From the NCBI GenBank assembly GCA_937892275.1, contig CALAVG010000352.1:1-11593 (forward strand): a stretch of 11,593 nucleotides of DNA, written 5' to 3'. The notes beneath the pieces are model-generated. The model saw nothing but the letters and a program-made list of their open reading frames with translations, was not told the DNA's origin and did no database searches. A program made the position numbers and the translations under genes. Origin of the DNA: an uncultured Methanomicrobiales archaeon (lineage in GTDB: Archaea > Thermoplasmatota > Thermoplasmata > Methanomassiliicoccales > Methanomethylophilaceae). Positions 6,064-11,593 of this stretch are shown one piece after another. The stretch's first letter is position 1. Each line of letters begins with the position of its first letter.

Positions 6064-7191
6064 TCAGCTGCGATACTCCAACATTTCCGCTGACTGTCTC
6101 AGCAGATCGACCACTTTCAGCTTCTGAGGGCATGCGTTCTCACACTTCCTGCAGCCGATGCACTGCGATGCCATGCCTCCTCCGGACACCGCATCCCTGT
6201 AAGCAGCTTTGGCCTCGTCCATCTGTCCGTTGCCCAGCTGCCTGTTGGCCGCTGCGAATATCTCGGGGATCCTGATCCTTTGGGAACAGCCTTCCAGACA
6301 GTATCCGCATGCGGTGCACTGTATCACCTTGGATTTACCCATCAGTATCTGGGCCTGGCGGATGACCCCCTGCTCCTCGTCGTTGAGTGGCTTGAAATCC
6401 TTCATGAAGCTGATATTATCCCGCATCTGCTCTATGTTCGACATACCGGACAGGACTGTGATTATACCATCCAGCGAAGCAACGAAACGGATGGCCCAGG
6501 ATGCGTAGGACATGTTAGGATCGTAATTATCGAACAGCTTCCTGACCTCGGCCGGAGGGTTGGCAAGGGAACCACCCTTCACCGGTTCCATTACGACGAT
6601 GGATTTACCGTGCTTCCTGGCGACCTCGTAGTTCGCCCTCGATTGGACAGAGGGATTGTTCCAATCCGCATAGTTGATCTGGAGCTGCACGAAATCCACG
6701 TCAGGATGTTCGGTCAGTAACTGGTCTAGGAGTTCCGGACCGTCATGATACGAGAATCCGTAGTGCTTGATCAGACCCTGCTCCTTCAGTTCCTTGACGT
6801 AATCCCACAGATGGAACCTGTCGTAGCGTCTATAGATGCTCTCCTTCAAAGAGTGCAGCAGATAGTAATCGAAGTATCCCGCCCCGGTGCGTTCGAGACT
6901 GGTCATGAACTCCTTCTTGGCTATCTTCTCGGTGGGGGCAGATATGAATGCGTTCAGTTTGGTAGCCAATATGTATGACTCCCTTGGATACCTGTCGACC
7001 AACGCCTTCTTCGTGGCAGATTCGGAACCGGGATAGATGAACGCGGTATCGAAGTAGTTGAAGCCGGCATCCATGAACATGTCGACCATCTTCTTGGTCT
7101 GTTCGATATCCGTGGTTGCCGTGATCTTCCTGGGAAGACGCATGAGGCCGAAACCGAGCTTCGGCACATCCTTTCCGAAATAATCTGACAT
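6064..7191 (-). CDS. Aldo/keto reductase with C-terminal 4Fe-4S ferredoxin domain (copy 2)
   Basis: This 375-residue paralogue of the protein at 1551-2711 has the same fold order. The barrel begins LGFGLMRLP and has catalytic residues D48, Y53, K78 and H113. The ferredoxin tail has C292-x2-C295-x2-C298-x3-C302 and C344-x2-C347-x2-C350-x3-C354-P. The first motif lacks the usual proline after its last Cys (CSQR), the second keeps it. ATG 7191 was chosen over the upstream open frame to 7353, because homology starts here, AGGAG sits 10 bases before it, and a TATA-like GTTATATCC lies 47-55 bp before it. Its promoter sits at the broken end of a truncated AlbA_2 gene. The role is a cytosolic iron-sulfur-linked oxidoreductase with unknown substrate. 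Confidence 0.92.
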   Translation of the reverse strand: MSDYFGKDVPKLGFGLMRLPRKITATTDIEQTKKMVDMFMDAGFNYFDTAFIYPGSESATKKALVDRYPRESYILATKLNAFISAPTEKIAKKEFMTSLERTGAGYFDYYLLHSLKESIYRRYDRFHLWDYVKELKEQGLIKHYGFSYHDGPELLDQLLTEHPDVDFVQLQINYADWNNPSVQSRANYEVARKHGKSIVVMEPVKGGSLANPPAEVRKLFDNYDPNMSYASWAIRFVASLDGIITVLSGMSNIEQMRDNISFMKDFKPLNDEEQGVIRQAQILMGKSKVIQCTACGYCLEGCSQRIRIPEIFAAANRQLGNGQMDEAKAAYRDAVSGGGMASQCIGCRKCENACPQKLKVVDLLRQSAEMLEYRS

Positions 7192-7201
7192 CGGTGGGAT
7201 T

Positions 7202-7246
7202 CTCCTGTGAGGGGTATGGAACGTGTTATACGTTGTAGGATATAAC
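7202..7246 (-). promoter_or_regulatory. Promoter and ribosome site of reductase 2
   Basis: GTTATATCC on the minus strand (7246-7238) would place transcription start near 7213. That gives a leader of about 20 nt containing AGGAG (7206-7202), 10 bases before the ATG. This is one of the few clearly leadered arrangements in the window. Confidence 0.45.
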
Positions 7247-7271
7247 AGGACATTGTCCGTCGGAGATCTCG

Positions 7272-7682
7272 GTGCCTCTTCATGCCACAGGTGATGGTCT
7301 CGATCCATTCCTCTTTGACCTGATCTCCTTCGGATGGTCTGTCGTAGAAGCATCTCCTGGCGTAGAACCAGCCTTTGAAGGAGTAGGGGATGTCGTAACC
7401 GGTGCCGGTGATGCAGATGTACTTTTTTCCGTTCGGATCGGATTCTAGGGAGATCTTCATATCAGGGACATGATTTATGACCTGCTCCATCCTGTCGCGG
7501 ATCATTGCGATGGATTGTTCGTCGGCATCGATGCCGATGACGCTGCCCTGATCGTCTACGCCTATGTAGATGTCCGCCCTGTTGTAGCGGTTCATCATCG
7601 CCGTCATGGACTTCAGAGCATCGTCCAGATGATCCATGTCGGTGATGAATTCCGTGGTGGCGCCCTCTGATGTGGGCGACAT
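7272..7682 (-). pseudogene. Truncated AlbA_2-domain gene
   Basis: From ATG 7682 about 137 codons encode one AlbA_2 domain: TEFITDMDHLDDALKSMTAM, then ADIYIGVDDQGSVIGIDADE, then PYSFKGWFYARR and EEWIETITCGMKRH. Homology with a second AlbA_2 relic at 8372-8422 stops near 7275. Beyond that the frame stays open but is low-complexity, Arg/Ser/Pro-rich, and antisense in phase to reductase 2, ending only at 6954. The HATPase and winged-helix parts seen in the other two AlbA_2 genes are missing. It could still make a stand-alone AlbA_2 domain with a junk tail. No operator-like pair flanks it. Confidence 0.7.
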
Positions 7683-7828
7683 GAATGATACTATAGACAA
7701 TCCAATCCGCGAGTGGACAAGATCAGATGTACTGTTGATACCGACGTTAGGAAGGTAGCTGCCAGATATTCCGCCGAGATCGACATGGACCCCGGCATCA
7801 TGGAAACTTTAGGGACCAGACTTCCTCA

Positions 7829-8095
7829 TTACCCATACGCGTTGGAACGGTGACGTATTGCAACAACGAGAATCACCGATTCGCTTTCACGGATCTGGGC
7901 ACATACGCGGTAGTCTCCGACGCGATATCTCCATATACCGGCATACTGACCCTTGAGTTCTTTACCATGGATCCTAGGATCATCGCACCCTTCCAAATTC
8001 TTCCTTAACCAACTACGGATATAGAGGTTTACGGCATGATCCAGCTTTTTCAGGTTCTTGTAAGCTTCCTCATCCAGAAGCACTTTGAACGTCAT
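7829..8095 (-). CDS. relE: RelE/ParE-family toxin
   Basis: This 88-residue protein has the RelE fold order. An N-terminal strand and two helices (FKVLLDEEAYKNLKKLD, VNLYIRSWLRKNL) are followed by HGKELKGQYAGIWRYRVGDYRV (about 43-64) and a last strand ILVVAIRHRSNAY. Basic residues R56, R58, R63 and R81-H82-R83, and the near-terminal Y87, fit the mRNA-cleaving RelE type more than the gyrase-poisoning ParE type, but this is not certain. It overlaps the antitoxin gene by 4 bp (ATGA), so the two are translationally coupled. The free toxin is expected to cut ribosome-bound mRNA; bound to antitoxin it would be silent. The pair sits between two AlbA_2 gene fragments. Confidence 0.87.
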   Translation of the reverse strand: MTFKVLLDEEAYKNLKKLDHAVNLYIRSWLRKNLEGCDDPRIHGKELKGQYAGIWRYRVGDYRVCAQIRESESVILVVAIRHRSNAYG

Positions 8096-8313
8096 TTGCG
8101 GTCGAACTCCTCGTCGAGCTCGTCCAATGTGTATGACTTACCTGAGGACTCGTAATCGGCAATGGATCTGAGACAGTACTCCAGATCGATCTCATCCTCG
8201 ATCATCTCAAAGAATGCCCGGCGAAGGGTCTCGGATACGCTGATTCCGTGCACATTCGCATAATTCTCAATCAGGACCTGCTCCTGCGGGGTTACTCTTA
8301 AGGATATGGCCAT
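8092..8313 (-). CDS. relB: RelB/DUF6290-type ribbon-helix-helix antitoxin
   Basis: This 73-residue acidic protein begins with a ribbon-helix-helix (MAISLRVTPQEQVLIENYAN, then HGISVSETLRRAFFEMIEDE). The C-terminal half (SSGKSYTLDELDEEFDRK) is the usual toxin-wrapping tail. It is the first gene of the pair, as is usual for antitoxins that bind their own promoter. The ATG at 8313 lies 23-31 bp from a TATA box, CTATAAATG, and has no ribosome site, so the mRNA is probably leaderless. The direct repeats at 8320-8336 are a natural binding site. The family call is strong; exact subfamily is uncertain. Confidence 0.87.
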   Translation of the reverse strand: MAISLRVTPQEQVLIENYANVHGISVSETLRRAFFEMIEDEIDLEYCLRSIADYESSGKSYTLDELDEEFDRK

Positions 8314-8344
8314 AATACTGTATTACTATGTATTACATTTATAG
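8314..8344 (-). promoter_or_regulatory. TA promoter with tandem operator repeats
   Basis: GTATTAC occurs at 8320-8326 and again at 8330-8336, a 10-bp period that puts both copies on the same face of the helix. AATACTGTATT at 8314-8324 is also an 11-bp palindrome around its central base. The minus-strand TATA box CTATAAATG covers 8344-8336. A ribbon-helix-helix dimer bound here would block transcription start. Antitoxin binding is inferred from the family. Confidence 0.55.
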
Positions 8345-8371
8345 CTTATGAGAAATGTACCAAGCGGGCTG

Positions 8372-8422
8372 TCTCTTCATGACGCGAGTGATCGTCTAGA
8401 TCCATTCCTCTTGCACCTGATT
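8372..8422 (-). pseudogene. Relic of an AlbA_2 gene (about 17 codons)
   Basis: The minus-strand frame reads NQVQEEWI, TAG stop, TITRVMKR. It matches DQVKEEWIETITCGMKR of the truncated AlbA_2 gene at 7272-7325, with 39 of 48 bases identical from the CAG codon on. The similarity ends at the stop codon of the ACT-domain gene (8421) on one side and at about 8372 on the other. The in-frame TAG replaces a GAG codon. This is a scar of a second, lost AlbA_2 copy. Confidence 0.65.
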
Positions 8423-8918
8423 ACTTGATCAACACGCTTGCCACTCCGCGGCAGGACTTGAGCATCATGATGACGTTCTCATGGATCTTACCGTCGACGA
8501 CGATCTGAAGGGTTGACCTGTCCCTCTCACCGTCGTCGCTGACCATTGCCTGTCTCAGGGTTATACCCGAATTATAGAGAACAGTTGTGACATCGGCGAT
8601 GATGCCGGGGACCCTCGCATCGGTTGGGATAATAACGATAGCGGAACAGTTAATCTCGTCCGCGAGATCCACCATCGACAGCATCGGCTTCAGCTTGGAG
8701 AAGATGCGATCGAGTTCCGGCATCGATGAGATGTGCTCCAAGGTGGTCCTCACGACCCTCCTGTCCACCTCGCATGCGCGTGCGATACCGGCGTCCGTCT
8801 GCACGATATCGCCGCAGTAGGCGACACCGTCCTGGACCCTTATGCCGTATTCCAGAAGTTTCCTTGCGACCTTGCGCTGTGACGGATATCTCTTGAGAAT
8901 GGCTGTTAGTTGGTCCAT
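8421..8918 (-). CDS. ACT-domain regulator of amino-acid metabolism type
   Basis: This 165-residue protein resembles COG2061-type archaeal proteins. The N-terminal part (about 1-65) has a helix-turn-helix-like segment, TDAGIARACEVDRRVVRTTL at 41-60. The C-terminal part (about 90-165) is an ACT domain: AIVIIPTDARVPGIIADVTTVLYNSGITLRQAMVSDD, STLQIVVDG and a final VASVLIK strand. ACT domains bind amino acids, often at dimer interfaces; which one is unknown. It is likely a cytosolic amino-acid-responsive regulator, described as such by annotation tradition and not by experiment known to me. The ATG at 8918 lies 21-31 bp after CGTTTATATCC, so the mRNA is probably leaderless. The stop codon abuts an AlbA_2 relic. 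Confidence 0.85.
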   Translation of the reverse strand: MDQLTAILKRYPSQRKVARKLLEYGIRVQDGVAYCGDIVQTDAGIARACEVDRRVVRTTLEHISSMPELDRIFSKLKPMLSMVDLADEINCSAIVIIPTDARVPGIIADVTTVLYNSGITLRQAMVSDDGERDRSTLQIVVDGKIHENVIMMLKSCRGVASVLIK

Positions 8919-8938
8919 GCAACGGTAACGGCAAACAT

Positions 8939-8949
8939 GGATATAAACG
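8939..8949 (-). promoter_or_regulatory. TATA box of the ACT-domain gene
   Basis: CGTTTATATCC on the minus strand is 21-31 bp before ATG 8918. This leaves no room for a leader, and no Shine-Dalgarno sequence is present. Confidence 0.5.
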
Positions 8950-9221
8950 ATGACGTATCGGATACATCAGGCACTTTTTGATATCTTTGATGAACTTAAT
9001 AGTACAATTGTTTGGATCTTCAGACCCATGTATCAGGTAGTACGTTATCTTGGTCTGCGCCGATCGTGCCGACCATTTATTAAGCGGCTGATAGAGGCTA
9101 TCAACACGGTGGCCGTAAAGAGCATTCAACGAAAGAACACTCATGCGACGATTAGATTCAAGATTTTCTATAAATCTACTACAATAGATTTTTTTCATAA
9201 TTATTAAAAATTTCATAGCGC
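8950..9221. other. About 270 bp without a supported gene
   Basis: Open frames exist on both strands, but neither shows a recognisable family, ribosome site or this region's usual codon choice. The composition turns AT-rich toward the right. A small dyad, TGATAG-AGG-CTATCA, is at 9089-9103. The stretch may be decayed sequence between two divergently transcribed genes. Confidence 0.5.
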
Positions 9222-9234
9222 AATATATATTTAT
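9222..9234 (+). promoter_or_regulatory. TATA box of the DUF4143 ATPase gene
   Basis: AATATATATTTAT lies 21-33 bp before ATG 9255, with no ribosome site between them, so a leaderless transcript is likely. Confidence 0.5.
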
Positions 9235-9254
9235 TCGAAATCAATGTTCATACC

Positions 9255-10445
9255 ATGGAAAGGACTGTGAGAAGATCCGATTACTTGAAGCAATTACGGG
9301 CCTCGAAGGATGCCACCGGCGTAATCAAAGTAGTCACTGGAATGAGAAGATGTGGCAAATCCACTTTGATGGAGCAATTCATAGAAGATCTAATGTCCGA
9401 TGGAGTCGATGAGGGCCACATATTCCATGTGAATTTTGAATCGTTCGAAGGGTATGATTTGATCTCTGCCGACAAACTCCGTACCAGGTTGAGAGAACTC
9501 CCCAGAAAAGGGATCGTCTACATACTCTTGGACGAGATACAGAACGTCGAAGGATGGGAAAAGATAGTATCGTCGCTGAAAGAGGTCACGAACTTCGATG
9601 TATATCTCACCGGATCCAACTCCGATATGCTGTCCACGGACCTCTCGACACACCTGTCCGGCAGATACATCGAAATCGAGATGCTCCCCCTGTCATTCGG
9701 CGAATATCTGGAGCTGCATCCTGGTGACAAAGAGTATAGATTCAACCAGTATCTCAGATACGGTGGCCTTCCCGACACGGAACCCGATAGGGGCGAGAGG
9801 CACAGCATGGGCTACCTGGAAGGAGTCTTGAACACAGTCCTTATCAAAGATGTGCTGTCCAGACTCAGAACTGACGACGTGAACAAGATCAGGGCGATAG
9901 CCAGATTTCTGTACTCCAACATAGGCAATGTGACAAATATAGCCAATATAGCGGAAGGTACCGGATTGAACCCAGGTACCGTGGAAAGATATGTGAATGG
10001 AATGGAGTCAGCTCTCCTGTTCTATCATGCGGAGAAATATGATATCGTCGGAAAGAAACTACTTTCGACCAATGGCAAGTACTATGCATCAGATATGGGT
10101 ATGAGGCTGATGGCGCTACAAGGATCCGGCACTGATGATATGAGCAGACCGCTGGAAAATGTGGTGTATCTTGAGCTCGTTCGCAGAGGATATACAGTAA
10201 GGATAGGCTCATACCGCGATAAGGAGGTTGATTTTATTGCAATCAAAGGTAGCGAGGTCGAATACTATCAGGTCACATTTACCGCCTTGGAAGAGGAGAC
10301 AAGGAAAAGAGAATTCAACCCGTTGCAATCGATTCGTGATAACTTCCCGAAGACTATACTGACCATGGATAGATTCAATCTCGGAAACTTTCAGGGAATA
10401 AAGGTCGTGAACGTTATAGATTGGATTCTCTGCCAGGAAAGATGA
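9255..10445 (+). CDS. AAA_14/DUF4143 ATPase (COG1373 type)
   Basis: This 396-residue protein has the standard length and order of the family. An AAA_14 ATPase (about 20-150) has Walker A GMRRCGKST at 29-37 (K35), Walker B YILLDEIQ (D93, E94), a sensor-like LTGSNSDML at 118-126 and SGR ending at R137. A linker winged-helix region (about 205-260) contains NVTNIANIAEGTGLNPGTVE. The C-terminal DUF4143 domain (about 270-396) is a PD-(D/E)XK-like fold with E301, D326 in KEVDFIA, and YYQV near 338-340. Such proteins are abundant in archaea and anaerobic bacteria, and no cellular role is firmly established. A link to mobile or defence DNA is often suspected. It stands alone on the plus strand and converges on the PAP2-like gene. 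Confidence 0.92.
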   Translation: MERTVRRSDYLKQLRASKDATGVIKVVTGMRRCGKSTLMEQFIEDLMSDGVDEGHIFHVNFESFEGYDLISADKLRTRLRELPRKGIVYILLDEIQNVEGWEKIVSSLKEVTNFDVYLTGSNSDMLSTDLSTHLSGRYIEIEMLPLSFGEYLELHPGDKEYRFNQYLRYGGLPDTEPDRGERHSMGYLEGVLNTVLIKDVLSRLRTDDVNKIRAIARFLYSNIGNVTNIANIAEGTGLNPGTVERYVNGMESALLFYHAEKYDIVGKKLLSTNGKYYASDMGMRLMALQGSGTDDMSRPLENVVYLELVRRGYTVRIGSYRDKEVDFIAIKGSEVEYYQVTFTALEEETRKREFNPLQSIRDNFPKTILTMDRFNLGNFQGIKVVNVIDWILCQER

Positions 10446-10488
10446 TAGGTCTTTTCAATAATTGTGTCCGATTCCCGAAGCCTTTGAC

Positions 10489-11112
10489 TCAGAGCAGGAG
10501 CCAGAACAATACGGCGGTCAGAACGAAACCGACGACCGCGCCTATCACCAGCTGCAGAGGAGTGTGCTTCTTCAGCACATAGCGGCTCCAGGCTATCGGA
10601 GGGAGCAGAAGGAAATACACGAGACCGAACGGCCAGAATGCCACCGATAACCCTATGGACGGTCCGATCACACCGCACGAATGGATGCTAATCTTCCAAT
10701 AGCGGGTTATGATCATGATTACCGCGGTGACCCCCGCGTAGCATATCATCAGCACCGTGGCCAACCAGGGTGCGCCCAACAGGTACAGCAGCACGACGCC
10801 GATGGTGTATCCGAGGACTCCGGACAACAGCGGGATCATCCTGTCGTCCTTGTTCTCCACGTCCATCCTGTCGCTGTTGCCGTATCTCCTCGAGAAATAC
10901 AGTATGATGACGACCGGCACGACCACCGAAGCGAGCACAGCGACCGCGGAACAGATGATCCCCTGGACGAGGTCATCCGACATCGCTATGCAGATGGCCA
11001 CGAACGGTATGATGGAGAGGAACGGCGGCTGTCCCACCAGCGATACGATCTTCGCTATCCTTTCCGTCTTTGGTGAGATCGTTCCGTCGAACTTGTGCGT
11101 AGGGTCATGCAT
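10489..11112 (-). CDS. PAP2-like integral membrane protein
   Basis: This 207-residue protein from ATG 11112 has about six membrane segments. Three PAP2-like motifs are seen: NKDDRMIPL (about 87-95), where K and R take the place of the KxxxxxxRP motif; ISIHSCG (about 141-147), with the His of the SGH-type motif; and SRYVLKKHTPLQLVIGAVVG (176-195), resembling SRxxxxxH with Gln instead of the last Asp. The degenerate motifs fit the divergent PAP2 branch, whose members may dephosphorylate lipid or polyprenyl phosphates in the membrane, but activity is uncertain. GGTGG lies 5 bases before the chosen ATG. A GTG at 11121 is also possible. The start overlaps the end of the upstream gene by 8 bp, so the two are coupled. 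Confidence 0.75.
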   Translation of the reverse strand: MHDPTHKFDGTISPKTERIAKIVSLVGQPPFLSIIPFVAICIAMSDDLVQGIICSAVAVLASVVVPVVIILYFSRRYGNSDRMDVENKDDRMIPLLSGVLGYTIGVVLLYLLGAPWLATVLMICYAGVTAVIMIITRYWKISIHSCGVIGPSIGLSVAFWPFGLVYFLLLPPIAWSRYVLKKHTPLQLVIGAVVGFVLTAVLFWLLL

Positions 11113-11524
11113 CCATACCACCCCTTACCTGCTGAAGTATCCTCTTGGTCTGCTCGCGGGTCTCCTCGGGGGTCTCGGGGTTGTTGATGACACCCTCAAG
11201 GTACATCCTCCTCCTGAGAGGGGTGCCCATGTTGCTGACCGCCTTGGAGATGTCCTCGATGGAGCGGACCTCGCTGATAGGTCTTCTTGTCTTGTTTCCC
11301 CTGAAGAAGGATCTCCTTCCCAGGATTCCGGGGTCTGCCTTGACCTCGGCATCGGTGAGGAACTTCTCGGGGTGTGCGCTCATGTATGCTGCCACAGCAT
11401 CCTTGTTGGAGACAGGGGAATCCTTGTTCCCGAGGACCCTGTGGGCGTACTTTGTGGCCTTGACGCGATCCATGGATGCGAAAATGCCATCCACTTCTCC
11501 GGGCCTGAAATATCTGTTTGCCAT
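11105..11524 (-). CDS. Basic protein of unknown function
   Basis: I do not recognise this 139-residue protein. It is soluble and rich in Arg and Lys, with no signal peptide or membrane segment. A central basic stretch (LGRRSFFRGNKTRRPISEVR, about 68-87) is followed by helical segments and a PLRRRMYLEGVINNPETPEE region that ends in a Gln/Arg-rich helix. GGAAGGTG is a strong ribosome site 6 bases before ATG 11524; the GTG at 11533 is a poorer choice. It is the first gene of the operon with the PAP2-like protein. Its upstream region is cut by the contig end, so the promoter is not visible. Confidence 0.75.
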   Translation of the reverse strand: MANRYFRPGEVDGIFASMDRVKATKYAHRVLGNKDSPVSNKDAVAAYMSAHPEKFLTDAEVKADPGILGRRSFFRGNKTRRPISEVRSIEDISKAVSNMGTPLRRRMYLEGVINNPETPEETREQTKRILQQVRGGMDA

Positions 11525-11562
11525 AATTGACACCTTCCTGATTTCACTCTGCTTGGTGCCCC

Positions 11563-11593
11563 AGATCAGAAGAGCGTCGTGTAGGGAAAGAGT
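11563..11593. other. Illumina adapter sequence at the contig end (artefact)
   Basis: These 31 bases match the reverse complement of the Illumina universal adapter, from its AGATCGGAAGAGC start, at 30 of 31 positions. The one difference is A for G at 11568. It is not biological sequence; true genomic sequence ends at or before 11562. Confidence 0.93.

Noticed and set aside
7192..7353. Upstream extension of reductase 2.
   Set aside because: It overlaps the AlbA_2 remnant, and the ribosome site and homology place the start at 7191.
8396..8398. In-frame TAG in the AlbA_2 relic read as pyrrolysine.
   Set aside because: The fragment has only about 17 codons and no start, so the TAG is more simply a decay mutation.
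8950..9207. 85-codon plus-strand frame and an overlapping longer minus-strand frame in the ACT/ATPase gap.
   Set aside because: Neither resembles a known family; there is no ribosome site, and codon use is unlike the neighbouring genes.

Overview
The window looks archaeal and most like a gut or host-associated methanogen of the Methanomassiliicoccales (Thermoplasmata). This rests on ferredoxin-fused aldo/keto reductases, an ACT-domain regulator of the methanogen type, a DUF6951-like protein, TATA-box promoters lying 20-37 bp before start codons, and stop codons that are almost all TGA with no TAG. No rRNA or marker gene is present, so the assignment is an inference. The last 31 bases (11563-11593) match Illumina adapter sequence with one mismatch, so the right edge is the end of a short-read contig and not biological DNA.

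Layout, mostly minus strand. Positions 1-1488 hold an AlbA_2/Schlafen-type ATP-binding regulator bracketed by two near-identical 28-bp AT-rich sites. Positions 1503-2711 hold a terminator-like hairpin and aldo/keto reductase 1 with two 4Fe-4S motifs. A divergent promoter region follows, then a plus-strand Cys-rich DUF6951-like gene (2803-3141). Positions 3145-3955 hold a tandem pair of paralogous unknown proteins with conserved cysteines. A 45-residue lysine-rich protein (4012-4149) is followed by a 192-bp MITE-like element (4194-4385) with 22-bp inverted ends and an 8-bp target duplication, and then by a doubtful 33-codon ORF. Positions 4587-6014 hold a second, divergent AlbA_2 regulator, again bracketed by two copies of its own, different, 23-bp site. 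Positions 6064-7191 hold aldo/keto reductase 2.

Upstream of that lie a truncated AlbA_2 gene (7272-7682), a RelBE-type toxin-antitoxin pair (7829-8313), and a 50-bp relic of another AlbA_2 gene (8372-8422). The right part holds an ACT-domain regulator (8421-8918), about 300 bp without a supported gene, an AAA_14/DUF4143 ATPase (9255-10445), and a two-gene operon of a basic unknown protein and a PAP2-like membrane protein (11524-10489).

The recurring theme is a module transcribed right to left: ferredoxin-type aldo/keto reductase, a roughly 100-bp gap holding a private AT-rich operator, an AlbA_2 regulator, and a second copy of that operator at or just past the stop codon. It occurs twice with unrelated operator sequences. 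The truncated AlbA_2 gene, the AlbA_2 relic, the TA pair and the MITE show that the region has been repeatedly rearranged. A plausible reading is that each AlbA_2 protein is an autoregulator of its own locus; its signal, and any link to the reductases, cannot be read from the sequence.
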